From the NCBI GenBank assembly GCA_027484315.1, contig JAIXTE010000129.1, positions 92,043-156,042 of the forward strand: a stretch of 64,000 nt of DNA, in the 5' to 3' direction. Under the pieces are notes generated by a model. The model ran no database searches, was not told the origin of the DNA, and saw only the letters and a list, made by a program, of their open reading frames with translations. Source of the DNA: Burkholderiales bacterium. GTDB taxonomy: Bacteria; Pseudomonadota; Gammaproteobacteria; Burkholderiales; Burkholderiaceae_B. Of the stretch, positions 1 to 9,761 are shown one piece after another (position 1 is the stretch's first letter; each line of letters begins with the position of its first letter). The position numbers and the translations under genes were made by a program.

Positions 1-37
1 CCCCGCTATCGTTGCGAGGGCCCGGACTTCGACAATC

Positions 38-2650
38 TCACTGCAAACTTGACGTGGTTTCACCAATGGTGTTTTCCTGCAGATATTGCAGGGCTTCATT
101 GACCTGATCAATCAACACCAGTACAAGGTGGTCGGCTGCGGTTTGATCAAGCGCCATTTGTATGGCCTTGAATTCACCCCGCACTTCAACCACCTTCGGT
201 TGTTTGATTGAAGCAGATTGAGAGATACCCTGTTGCAGTAGTTGCAGGGTTTCACCATCAGGTCGGCCGCGCTGGCAGGCGTCTTCATACAAAATGATGT
301 CGTCAAAGAAGCTGCCAACCAATCGCCCTTGTTCGACAATGTCCTGATCCCGTCGATCACCTGCCGCACTGATGACGACTGTGCGTTTCACAGCTGGAAT
401 GTTTTTCAGGGTATTGACCAGTGTGGACACGGCGTCTGGATTGTGTCCGTAGTCGGCAATGACGGAGCCGCCCTTGTGCTTGAAGAAGTTGAAGCGTCCA
501 GGGACGGTGTCAGGGGTGGATTGGAAGCTGCCAAGTGCTGCCAAGATGGTAGCAAATGGCACATTCAAGCCCAGTGCTGCCGCAACCGCACACATGACGT
601 TTTGCACCTGGAAAGTGAATAGCCCGTTGTTGGTCAGGGGCACTTCCATCAGGTCAATCGTTTTTTCCATGCCGTCGTAGCTGATGTTGATTACCCGTCC
701 ATCGTGAACAATCACGGGTCGACCTTTCGCCTTGTGAGCAGCAACAACGGGGTTGTCAGGATTGCTGGTAAAAAACAGCACACGCCCAGGGGTCAGCTTG
801 GCCATGCCGGCTGCATGCTTGTCGTCCGCATTCAAGACAGCCAGCCCATTGGGTGCCACGTTTTGTACCAACACGCTTTTCAGCAAGGCGAGGTCTTCCA
901 CGCTGTCGATGAAGTTCAAACCAAGGTGGTCGCCTTCGCCGATGTTGGTGACAATGCCCACGTCGCACATGTCGAATCCAAGGCCTTCACGCAACATGCC
1001 GCCACGAGCACATTCCAGCACCGCTGCATCCGTTTCTGGATGCACCAGGACCTTGTGCGCGCTTTTCGGGCCGCTGCAATCGCCTGTGTCAATCAAATGA
1101 CCATTGACCACTACGCCTTCAGTGCCGGTGAATCCCACACGCAGGTTGTTGTATCGAAGAATCTGTTCAATCAGACGCACCGTGGTGGTTTTGCCATTGG
1201 TGCCAGTAACCGCCACCACAGGAATGCGGCCATTTTCATCTTTTTTGAACATCAGGTCGATGACGGCTGCACCCACATCTCGGCCTTTGCCGATGGAGGG
1301 TTCCAGGTGCATGCGCAAACCTGGTGCTGCATTCAATTCCACAATACCGCCACCTTGGGCTTCCAGGGATTCGTCCACACGCTCGCAGACCACGTCCACA
1401 CCGCACACTTCGATGCCGATTTGCTGTGCGGCTTGAATGACCATTTCCGCAAGGGCAGGGTGCACATTGTCAGTCACATCGGTTGCGCTGCCGCCAGTGC
1501 TCAGGTTCGCATTGTTACGAAGTACCACGCGCACACCCTGGTCGGGTACTGAGTCTGCGGTGAAGCCCTGCTTTTTGATGCGGGCAATCGCGATCTCATC
1601 AACGCGCAATTTGCTCAGCGCACTGCCATGTCCTTCGCCGCGCAAGGGGTTGCGGTTCTCGATTTCGACCAGCTCAGTGATGGTGTGTACACCGTCGCCA
1701 ACCACGGAAGGCGGTTCACGGCGGGCAGCGGCAACCAGTTTGTCACCCACTACCAGGAAGCGGTAATCGTGGCCAGGAATGAATTCCTCAACAATGGGCA
1801 CGCCACTTCCGTACTTCTTGGCTGCATCGAAGGCCACCTTCAGGTGTTCTTCATCCACAATATTGACGGTGACGCCCTTGCCTTGGTTGCCGTCGCTGGG
1901 TTTGATCACCACGCCTTTTTTAGTGGTTTCGGTCAGCTCGCGAAAGGCCTGCACCGCTTCTTCAAATGTCTTAACCAGCTTGCCTTTCGGGGTGGGAATA
2001 CCAGCCGCGGACAAAATGGCTTTGGTCAGGTCTTTGTCTTGCGCGATCTCTTCAGAGATGGCGCAGGTGGTGTCTGTTTCAGCGGCTTGAATGCGCCTTG
2101 CTTTGGAACCCCAACCCAGTTGAACCAGGCTGCCTTGGGTCAACCTGCGGATCGGAATGCCGCGGCGAATGGCTGCGTTGACAATGGAGCCGGTGCTGGG
2201 GCCCAGTTTGCAGTCTTCATAAATCTCCTTGAGCCGCTCTATCGACGCCTTGGCATCGAAGTCCTGACCGGCAAGGGCCGCCAAAATCAACTGGTGGGCC
2301 TCTTCAAATGCGGCGCGCGCCAGATCTTCTTCTTCGTACTGCACGACCACGCGGAAATAGCCAGAGGTGATGTTGTCCGAGACATGTGCAAACGTGACTT
2401 GTGAACCCGCTTCCACTTGGAAACGCAATGCCGCACGACTGAGAATGTGTGCAAGGGCAATATTGTTCTGCTCGAAACCGGTTGCTCTTAGGGATCCGAT
2501 GCCGGGCAGGGCGCTTCGAACACGCATTTCAATGTTTGCAAATCGGTCGTAGATGCGTTCGTTTTCCTCACAAAACACCAGTGCTTCCATGCTGGTGTTC
2601 TTGCTCCACAAGTTTGGGCCGCGCAGGGCGCGAATGCGTTCAATATTCAT
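38..2650 (-). CDS. cphA: Cyanophycin synthetase (ATP-grasp + Mur-ligase-like domains)
   Basis: 870-aa ORF; ATP-grasp region (VVIKPSDGNQGKGVTVNI) and intact Mur-ligase P-loop (VVAVTGTNGKTTTVRLI). Confidence 0.95.
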   Translation of the reverse strand: MNIERIRALRGPNLWSKNTSMEALVFCEENERIYDRFANIEMRVRSALPGIGSLRATGFEQNNIALAHILSRAALRFQVEAGSQVTFAHVSDNITSGYFRVVVQYEEEDLARAAFEEAHQLILAALAGQDFDAKASIERLKEIYEDCKLGPSTGSIVNAAIRRGIPIRRLTQGSLVQLGWGSKARRIQAAETDTTCAISEEIAQDKDLTKAILSAAGIPTPKGKLVKTFEEAVQAFRELTETTKKGVVIKPSDGNQGKGVTVNIVDEEHLKVAFDAAKKYGSGVPIVEEFIPGHDYRFLVVGDKLVAAARREPPSVVGDGVHTITELVEIENRNPLRGEGHGSALSKLRVDEIAIARIKKQGFTADSVPDQGVRVVLRNNANLSTGGSATDVTDNVHPALAEMVIQAAQQIGIEVCGVDVVCERVDESLEAQGGGIVELNAAPGLRMHLEPSIGKGRDVGAAVIDLMFKKDENGRIPVVAVTGTNGKTTTVRLIEQILRYNNLRVGFTGTEGVVVNGHLIDTGDCSGPKSAHKVLVHPETDAAVLECARGGMLREGLGFDMCDVGIVTNIGEGDHLGLNFIDSVEDLALLKSVLVQNVAPNGLAVLNADDKHAAGMAKLTPGRVLFFTSNPDNPVVAAHKAKGRPVIVHDGRVINISYDGMEKTIDLMEVPLTNNGLFTFQVQNVMCAVAAALGLNVPFATILAALGSFQSTPDTVPGRFNFFKHKGGSVIADYGHNPDAVSTLVNTLKNIPAVKRTVVISAAGDRRDQDIVEQGRLVGSFFDDIILYEDACQRGRPDGETLQLLQQGISQSASIKQPKVVEVRGEFKAIQMALDQTAADHLVLVLIDQVNEALQYLQENTIGETTSSLQ

Positions 2651-2686
2651 TGTTCTGTTACCTTGTTAGTGCGTCGCGGCATGGTT

Positions 2687-4879
2687 TTAATAGCGCTGTC
2701 GAATGTCTGCGCGAAGCAGGTCATGGGGTACATCCATGGCCCAGCTGGTGGCGGCCAGCGCCAGGGCTTTGATCAGGTTGCTGGTGGGCTGCTTCAATTC
2801 AATGGCTGTTCGAGATTCCGCTTCGGCGCGCGTGCCCAAAAAGCGGATGCTGTTCGTGTCGCACACTACGGCCATGCCGCCGTTATTGACATGCTCATCG
2901 ACCACCGGATTGTCGGCGGTGCTGCTGATCCAGATCACCTTGCCGTCGCAGAGATCTTTCAATGGCAGCAGGTTGACCTCATCGGCATTGATGACAGCGT
3001 GTCCGCTGGCCAATACCAGATCTATCACCGTGCGCATGACGTTGAAGTGTTGTTCGCGGGTCAGAATGTCCCACTCATCCAGGCCTTCAATGGACCCTAC
3101 ACTGGTAATGACTGCCAGGCTGGATCGGTCAAATGGCAGCCCTTGAGACAGAATGGTGCTGGCCTTGACCTGCATGACCAGCGTGTCCAGGTTTTTATTG
3201 ATCAGGCAGTTTCTTCCTGCCTGCCAATTGGCTGAAGGTGTGATGGTGATCACCCGACCATTCATCACCAAGCCCTCATCACAGGCCAGCCCAACCCGGT
3301 GGCCTTGATCTTCCAGAATTTCTGTCAGTTCAGGGCCAAATCCATCAATTTCTGGTCCGCCTGAATAGGAGATGGTGGGAATACGCCCATTGGCCTCGCC
3401 CGGAAACAGGGATTCCACAATGGGCTTGCCCACGTTGCGCGGCTTGCCTTTGGCGGGCTTGATGTGCATCAACAACCCGGGGCCGGCATTCACTTCCACA
3501 ACGGCCAGTGACTGGCCTTTGGGCGCTTGGTCAATGTGTTCACAGACCAGGTCGATTCCTGCAACATCAAGGCCAACAACCCGTGCGGCCATGCTGCACA
3601 GCCGTGCTATTTCAGGGTGAATCAGGTCCGTGACATCTTCAGAAGCATTGCTGTTGCGTTCAATCAGTACTTTTACGTCTTGGCCAATAATTGACGATGC
3701 GTTGTAACCCTGGCGTTGCACTTCAAGAAAAACCGCCGGATTTTTTTCAACATTGACCGGGCGCAGTGGGAAAATTTCAGATTCACCACGGCGTGGGTCG
3801 GTATTGATTTGTTGGTTGCACAGTTCCTGCAAGCTCGATTTTCCATCGCCGATGACGTACACCAGTTCACCGCGTGACACTGCCGCCACCTGGTAGTTGA
3901 CCACCAGGACACGGTGTTCGACACCACGAATGAATTTCTCGACGATTACGCCGGTGTAACTTTCTTTGTCGGCCAGTGGCCAAGCTGTTTTAACGTCCTC
4001 TTCCTTGCTGAGTTCAAGCGACACGCCACGGCCCCAATTGCCGTCTACCGGCTTCACCACCACGGGCAAGCCGATGTCCTTGGCAATTTCCCAGGCGTGT
4101 TCAGGGCTTTTGGCCATTTCGCCTTCAGGTACAGGCACCCCACACTGGGCCAGCAATTCCTTGCAGAGGTCTTTGTCTGCTGCGATGCCTTCCGCAATGG
4201 CTGAGGTTTTTGATGTTTCAGCGGTCCAGATTCGTTGTTGCTTGTTGCAATGCCCCAGTTGCACGAGGTTGCCGTCATTCAGACGAACAATTGGAATTCG
4301 CCGCTCATAGGCAGCGTCAAGAATGTGCTGGGTGCTTGGCCCGAGCCCGTGCATGTCGCAATGGTGTTTGATGACTTTCAATTCCGCTTGCAGGTCGTAT
4401 TCCGTGCCTTCAATTGCAGCGTGCAACAGGCGCACCCCAGCTTCCAGGCAGGCCATGCCCACCATGGGGTCTGGTGTGCGGAACACCATTTTGTAGACGC
4501 CTTCCTTGCTGGTCATTCGGGCTTTCCCAAAACCGACCTCCAGGCCTGCCTGTGTGTGCAACTCGATTACGATGTGCTCAAGCATGTGGGCGGCATATGT
4601 GCCTTCACGCACGCGGAGCAAAAAACCACCGGGTTCACCAATTCCACACCGGTGGTCAACCAAACCGGGTAGCAAAGCCGTTAAACGCTCGTAAAAACCG
4701 GGAAGCAGGTTGGAAGGAAACTGCTCCAATTCCTGGATGTCCACCAACGCTTCGATACAACTTCGATAGGTCCAGATGTTCGGGCCGTCCAGCCACATGG
4801 TTCGGAGTACTACAAGGCGTTTTTGCGTCATATGCTGTCTGTCGGCAGTATTAGTTTCTAGGATTGGATTTTCGAACAA
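2687..4879 (-). CDS. Second cyanophycin-synthetase-family protein (CphA'-like) with a non-canonical Mur-ligase P-loop
   Basis: 730-aa ORF; N-terminus and ATP-grasp region (VVVKPVDGNWGRGVSLEL) parallel the adjacent CphA; the position of GTNGKTT reads SYSGGPEIDGF. Confidence 0.88.
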   Translation of the reverse strand: MFENPILETNTADRQHMTQKRLVVLRTMWLDGPNIWTYRSCIEALVDIQELEQFPSNLLPGFYERLTALLPGLVDHRCGIGEPGGFLLRVREGTYAAHMLEHIVIELHTQAGLEVGFGKARMTSKEGVYKMVFRTPDPMVGMACLEAGVRLLHAAIEGTEYDLQAELKVIKHHCDMHGLGPSTQHILDAAYERRIPIVRLNDGNLVQLGHCNKQQRIWTAETSKTSAIAEGIAADKDLCKELLAQCGVPVPEGEMAKSPEHAWEIAKDIGLPVVVKPVDGNWGRGVSLELSKEEDVKTAWPLADKESYTGVIVEKFIRGVEHRVLVVNYQVAAVSRGELVYVIGDGKSSLQELCNQQINTDPRRGESEIFPLRPVNVEKNPAVFLEVQRQGYNASSIIGQDVKVLIERNSNASEDVTDLIHPEIARLCSMAARVVGLDVAGIDLVCEHIDQAPKGQSLAVVEVNAGPGLLMHIKPAKGKPRNVGKPIVESLFPGEANGRIPTISYSGGPEIDGFGPELTEILEDQGHRVGLACDEGLVMNGRVITITPSANWQAGRNCLINKNLDTLVMQVKASTILSQGLPFDRSSLAVITSVGSIEGLDEWDILTREQHFNVMRTVIDLVLASGHAVINADEVNLLPLKDLCDGKVIWISSTADNPVVDEHVNNGGMAVVCDTNSIRFLGTRAEAESRTAIELKQPTSNLIKALALAATSWAMDVPHDLLRADIRQRY

Positions 4880-4948
4880 TGTTAACTCCGTGTCGCTGGA
4901 AATAGTGGTGTAACATCAGCGAATTCGCGAACTGAGGGGGTAATCTCA

Positions 4949-7171
4949 TTGAAAATCGTTGGATTTTCGCCGTCTGAAAACGAGGTGCAACACCTTTCAC
5001 AGGTTTGGGCTACAAATTCGCCAATTCGAGCGGTTTTTGTAGCTGACATGAATACTCGACGTGAGTTTTCCAGAAGCCTTGTAGCCTTTAACGCCGATGA
5101 ACTAATTGTGGTAGACAGGGACTCGCAGGTGCCTGTATTCAAAGCTGCTTTTTCAGACATCGACAAGATTTCGATGTCCGATCATTCCGGGCTTTCTACG
5201 ATCGTAGTTCAAACCAGAAATGGGCATGTGTTCCGCTTCTACGCCAGCTTCAGTTTGCACCGCTCGCTCGAAGAGTTTGTGGCCCAGCTTGAAGCTGCAT
5301 TGCGGGAATTTGAACACGGCTCAGGACATGTTGCGCAAATTCAACACCCGGTGCCGCAATTGCTGGCCGACGAGGACTTGAATGACGCAGGGTTCGATGA
5401 GCCCGTGTCCTCGCGTGCACTGCTGCGCCTTTGGCGATTTGCACATCCGTACCGCTGGCGCCTGTTTGTCGGTTTGATCCTGACGCTGTTTTCCACAGCG
5501 GCTACCCTGGTTGCACCGTACCTTTCAATGCCACTGATGGACGAGGTGCTGATTCCGTTTCAAAACGGCCAGCCGATGAACACTGAACTGGCAACCTTTT
5601 ATTTGGGTGGATTACTGATTTCTGCCCTTGTCGCTGCTGGTCTGAGTTGGGCCCGCACCTACTTGCTGGCACTGGTTTCAGAGCGAATTGGATCTGACCT
5701 TCGAACTACCACGTTCAATCACTTGATGAGTTTGTCGCTGGATTATTTCAGCGCCAAGCGCACAGGCGATTTGATCGCGCGAGTCAGCGCTGAAACCGAT
5801 CGCATCAATTTATTCCTCTCATTGCATGCTCTGGATTTCATCACCGACGTGATCATGATTGTGATGACTGCGGTCATTCTGATGAACATTGATTTCGAGC
5901 TGGCTTTGCTGACCTTGCTGCCCTTGCCTGTGATCGGTTGGATGATCCACCTGGTGCGTGAAAAGCTGCGCACCGGTTTTGAAAAAGTGGACCGTGTGTG
6001 GGGTGAAGTCACCAACATTCTGACGGACACCATTCCCGGTATTCGGGTGGTGAAAGCTTTTGCGCAGGAACGCCGTGAAGCGGACCGGTTTTTGAAAGCC
6101 AACACACGCAACCTGGAAGTCAATGATCGCATCAATAAAACCTGGTCGCTGTTTGCGCCAACGGTGAGTCTGTTGACTGAACTGGGTATCCTCGTGATCT
6201 GGGCCTCCGGTATCTGGATGATCATGAACAATGACATCACGGTGGGTGTACTGACTGCCTTTTTGGCCTATATCGGTCGCTTCTATACCCGGCTTGATTC
6301 CATGAGTCGCATCGTGTCTGTGACCCAAAAAGCGGCTGCTGGCTCCAAGCGGATTTTTGATATTCTCGATTACAAGTCATCGGTTCCCGAAGCAGAAAAC
6401 CCGGTCAAGATTGAACAACTGCAGGGCGCGCTAGAACTGCGAGATGTGTCTTTCCGCTATGGCAGCAGACAGGTGCTCGACGGTGTGAACCTGAAAGTGA
6501 AGCCGGGCGAAATGGTGGGCTTGGTCGGCCACAGTGGTTCTGGCAAATCAACCCTGGTCAATTTGCTGTGCCGTTTTTACGATGTCACTGATGGTTCAGT
6601 GCTCGCCGATGGCATCGACATTCGTCAAATTGAAATGTTGACCTACCGTCGCAACATCGGCCTGGTGCTCCAAGAGCCTTACCTGTTTTTCGGCACCATT
6701 GCAGAGAATATTGCCTATGGTCGCCCGGATGCAACACGTGCAGAAATTATTGCGGCAGCCCGGCTTGCGCATGCCCATGAGTTTATTCTGCGCTTGCAGC
6801 ATGGCTACGACTCCCTGGTTGGCGAGCGTGGGCAAAGTTTGTCGGGTGGTGAGCGCCAGCGTATTTCAATTGCGCGTGCGCTGTTGATTGATCCGAAAAT
6901 CCTGATTCTGGATGAAGCCACCAGCTCGGTGGATTCCCAAACCGAGAAGGAAATTCAGAAGGCCCTGGATAACCTGGTCAAGGGCCGAACCACCATTGCG
7001 ATTGCGCACCGCTTGTCCACTTTGAGAAAGGCGGATCGGATTGTGGTGATGGACCGAGGCAAGGTGGTGGAAGAAGGTCCACACGATGAACTGCTGGCTG
7101 CGAAATCCCATTTTTGGCATTTGCACCAGGCGCAGGAAAAACTGAAACAGGAGCAGGCCCTATATGACTGA
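4949..7171 (+). CDS. ABC transporter, fused permease/ATPase (cyanophycin-locus associated)
   Basis: 740 aa; TM region, Walker A GHSGSGKST, signature LSGGERQR, Walker B ILILDEATSS; TTG start with GAGGGGG upstream. Confidence 0.9.
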   Translation: MKIVGFSPSENEVQHLSQVWATNSPIRAVFVADMNTRREFSRSLVAFNADELIVVDRDSQVPVFKAAFSDIDKISMSDHSGLSTIVVQTRNGHVFRFYASFSLHRSLEEFVAQLEAALREFEHGSGHVAQIQHPVPQLLADEDLNDAGFDEPVSSRALLRLWRFAHPYRWRLFVGLILTLFSTAATLVAPYLSMPLMDEVLIPFQNGQPMNTELATFYLGGLLISALVAAGLSWARTYLLALVSERIGSDLRTTTFNHLMSLSLDYFSAKRTGDLIARVSAETDRINLFLSLHALDFITDVIMIVMTAVILMNIDFELALLTLLPLPVIGWMIHLVREKLRTGFEKVDRVWGEVTNILTDTIPGIRVVKAFAQERREADRFLKANTRNLEVNDRINKTWSLFAPTVSLLTELGILVIWASGIWMIMNNDITVGVLTAFLAYIGRFYTRLDSMSRIVSVTQKAAAGSKRIFDILDYKSSVPEAENPVKIEQLQGALELRDVSFRYGSRQVLDGVNLKVKPGEMVGLVGHSGSGKSTLVNLLCRFYDVTDGSVLADGIDIRQIEMLTYRRNIGLVLQEPYLFFGTIAENIAYGRPDATRAEIIAAARLAHAHEFILRLQHGYDSLVGERGQSLSGGERQRISIARALLIDPKILILDEATSSVDSQTEKEIQKALDNLVKGRTTIAIAHRLSTLRKADRIVVMDRGKVVEEGPHDELLAAKSHFWHLHQAQEKLKQEQALYD

Positions 7172-7631
7172 TTGGCAATTGCGTGAATCGACTCAAGGCA
7201 AGCTGGCTTTGTTCAAGGGTGACACCCTCGTGGCAGACCCGGTCATGCCAGTGTTGGCATTTCCGTTTTCAGCACCTCAGGAAAGCATTTCAATCGTGGA
7301 TGAATACAGCCGTGAAATGGCTTGGCTTGACCGCGTGGAGCAGCTGGACGGTCCATCTCAGGCGGTGTTGAAGGATTACCTGGCTGTGCGGGAATATCGC
7401 CCCGTGGTGTCGCGCATTACATCCGTGTCCACGTATTCCACACCCAGCGTGTGGACACTGGAAACCGACAAGGGACCCTGCAAGTTCGAGTTGCCCACCG
7501 ATGAAAGCATTCGCAGATTGGGCGGCAGCCGCCTGGTGTTGACCCACGCCAATGGCATGCAATTCATTATCGAGGATATGTTTGCACTGGATGCCCGCAG
7601 CCGGCAGATTCTTGCCCGGTTCATGGCCTGA
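7164..7631 (+). CDS. DUF1854-type protein, cyanophycin-locus associated
   Basis: 155-aa ORF overlapping the ABC gene end by 8 bp; small protein known to accompany this ABC transporter in cyanophycin loci. Confidence 0.75.
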   Translation: MTDWQLRESTQGKLALFKGDTLVADPVMPVLAFPFSAPQESISIVDEYSREMAWLDRVEQLDGPSQAVLKDYLAVREYRPVVSRITSVSTYSTPSVWTLETDKGPCKFELPTDESIRRLGGSRLVLTHANGMQFIIEDMFALDARSRQILARFMA

Positions 7632-7640
7632 ACAGGCGGC

Positions 7641-7675
7641 AAAAAAAACGCCTGTGAACTTCAAGCTCACAGGCG
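7641..7675 (-). terminator. Rho-independent terminator downstream of flhDC
   Basis: Perfect 9-bp stem CGCCTGTGA/TCACAGGCG (7649-7657/7667-7675) followed on the minus strand by 8 T. Confidence 0.8.
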
Positions 7676-7760
7676 ATTCAAGTGTCCTTGTACTACGGAC
7701 TAGGGGAGAGAGACAAAAAACAAACTACTACTGCATACAACGGCACTGCACATCAATTCT

Positions 7761-8327
7761 TTAAGCAACTTCCAGCTCGCATTCTTCATTGAAAAAACGG
7801 TTCGCGGCACTCTGTTTCGTTTTGCCTGCACGTGAGGGCATGTGGCACAAGCCGCATTCATAATCTTTTACCAGGTCGTAGGTGTGAACCACGAATTGGC
7901 CTTCGCAGGTTTTGCAGGGTGTGGAGGTCAGCATGCCGGCATCAAAAAATTTCACCAGGCGCCAGGCGCGGGTCAGTGACAACACTTCCGGAAGACCCAA
8001 GGTAGTGATCTGCTCGCGGTACAGCTTGTAGGCTTTCACCAGGCAATCGCCGTCGCCCAAATCCGTGTGTTTGATGCAGGTGGAGTAGAACCCCATGAAC
8101 AGTGAGCAATGAATGTTGGGTTGCCAGGTCATGAACCAGTCGGTTGAGAATGGCAACATGCCTTTGGGCGGTGACTTGTGTTTGATTTCCTTGTACAGGC
8201 GAATCAGTCGTTCACGCGACAATTGGGTTTCACTTTCCAATACTTGCAAGCGGGCGTCGAGCTTAATTAGCTCGGAGGCCAGTTTGATTTGTTCTGCTTC
8301 AGTAACCAGTGATTTGATTTTGGACAT
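7761..8327 (-). CDS. flhC: Flagellar transcriptional activator FlhC
   Basis: FlhC-like protein with Cys motif (CKTCEGQF...CGLC); start MSKIKSL chosen because GGAGAG lies upstream (ORF track starts at 8357). Confidence 0.93.
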   Translation of the reverse strand: MSKIKSLVTEAEQIKLASELIKLDARLQVLESETQLSRERLIRLYKEIKHKSPPKGMLPFSTDWFMTWQPNIHCSLFMGFYSTCIKHTDLGDGDCLVKAYKLYREQITTLGLPEVLSLTRAWRLVKFFDAGMLTSTPCKTCEGQFVVHTYDLVKDYECGLCHMPSRAGKTKQSAANRFFNEECELEVA

Positions 8328-8372
8328 TTTTTCTCTCCAGCACACCCGCAGGTGCAAGTTTCAGGATTGGAT

Positions 8373-8690
8373 TCAGGCGTTGATCTGGGCGCTACGGCCA
8401 GCCATCAAAATGGCAGCGTGCATTCCAGAAATGGCGCGATCTTTTCCGTGGTCGGAGAGAAGTTTCCACACAGCCGGGTCTTCAAACCGGATGCTGCACA
8501 TGGGCACATTGCTGCCCGCTATACGCAACACCTGGGCTGTAGTCAGCCGTACAAGAAGGTCTGCGGTGTTTTCATCAATGCCCAGGCGAATGATAGCCTC
8601 GGCCTTGTCTTCATTGATCAGTTGTTTGGCCAACAGCAGGTAAGACAGGTTGGTTTCGCGAATTTGTTCCAGTAGTTCATTTGCTTTCAT
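8373..8690 (-). CDS. flhD: Flagellar transcriptional activator FlhD
   Basis: MKANELLEQIRETNLSYLLLAKQLINEDKAEAIIRLGI is FlhD-like; AGGAGG RBS at proper spacing from the internal ATG; adjacent to flhC. Confidence 0.93.
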   Translation of the reverse strand: MKANELLEQIRETNLSYLLLAKQLINEDKAEAIIRLGIDENTADLLVRLTTAQVLRIAGSNVPMCSIRFEDPAVWKLLSDHGKDRAISGMHAAILMAGRSAQINA

Positions 8691-8831
8691 TTTGAACATC
8701 CTCCTATTCAATTCAAGCAATCTTTTTGAGAGGTTTTCGTCGCTTCCCACAGACAACGAATCCAGTGAATGTATTGTGGTCGAGATGCAAAAAAAACTAA
8801 GCCGGCCAATTGCTGTAAACAGGATCAGCAA

Positions 8832-9761
8832 ATGGCTCGAAGCAATGTAAGAAAAAACCAGACAACAGGACTGACAAAGAAGATGATTGATTCATTGATG
8901 AACTGGATATGCCGCAAGCTGATAGATTCCAAGTGCAAGCAGATGGGGTTGACCAAACATGCCGCTGATACGGTGGATGGGCGTACCGTGTATTTCAAGG
9001 GTGGCCAGGGGCCAGACATGGTGCTGCTTCATGGCTTTGGCGCCAACAAGGAAAACTGGCTGGCGTTGGCCCCACGCCTGATGCGCCATTACACGGTGTG
9101 GGTTCCCGACCTGATTGGTTTTGGTGAGTCGGATCGTCCCGCCAACGCGCGATTCCACATTGCCGCGCAGGCTGAACGGGTGGCTCGCTGGCTTGATGGT
9201 ATTGGCGTGAAAAGCTTCCATGTCATGGGCAACTCGATGGGAGGTTATATGGCGGGTGCGCTGGCAGCCAACTTCCCAAACCGGGTTCTAAGCGCGTGCC
9301 TGTTGAACCCCGCAGGGGTCAATGGCGCAGAACACACTGCAATTGGAAAGACTTTCGCAGAAAGCGGAAAAATAATCCTGGCGCCAAGTACTTTTAAGGA
9401 ATACGAACACATCATCGATTTGTGTTTCAACGGCAAGGCCCCGCCCATGCCAGGTTTCATGCGCAAATACTTCGGCAGGATGTCGATCCAGAACAAGGCT
9501 TTGCTGGATCGCGTATTCATGGAGTTTGTGATTCCCGATGCCAATGTCAGCCTTAACGACATGGTGGCCAGTACCCCGGTGCCTTTGATGGTGGTGTGGG
9601 GCGATTCAGACCTGTTGGTGCATTCGAACGGCTTGGCTTTGTTGAAACAGGCCCAGCCTGCAATTCACGACCTGATGCTGGAAAATACAGGCCACTGCCC
9701 GATGGTGGACAGGGCCTCGCAAGTTTACAAGGCACACTTGGCGTTCATGCCAGCATCTTGA
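8832..9761 (+). CDS. Alpha/beta hydrolase
   Basis: LLHGFGANKENW, nucleophile elbow GNSMGG, terminal GHCPMVDR His; start uncertain (ORF track opens at 8769). Confidence 0.85.
   Translation: MARSNVRKNQTTGLTKKMIDSLMNWICRKLIDSKCKQMGLTKHAADTVDGRTVYFKGGQGPDMVLLHGFGANKENWLALAPRLMRHYTVWVPDLIGFGESDRPANARFHIAAQAERVARWLDGIGVKSFHVMGNSMGGYMAGALAANFPNRVLSACLLNPAGVNGAEHTAIGKTFAESGKIILAPSTFKEYEHIIDLCFNGKAPPMPGFMRKYFGRMSIQNKALLDRVFMEFVIPDANVSLNDMVASTPVPLMVVWGDSDLLVHSNGLALLKQAQPAIHDLMLENTGHCPMVDRASQVYKAHLAFMPAS

Noticed and set aside
704-1552. 282-aa plus-strand ORF within cphA
   Set aside because: Antisense to intact CphA coding sequence; low-plausibility composition.
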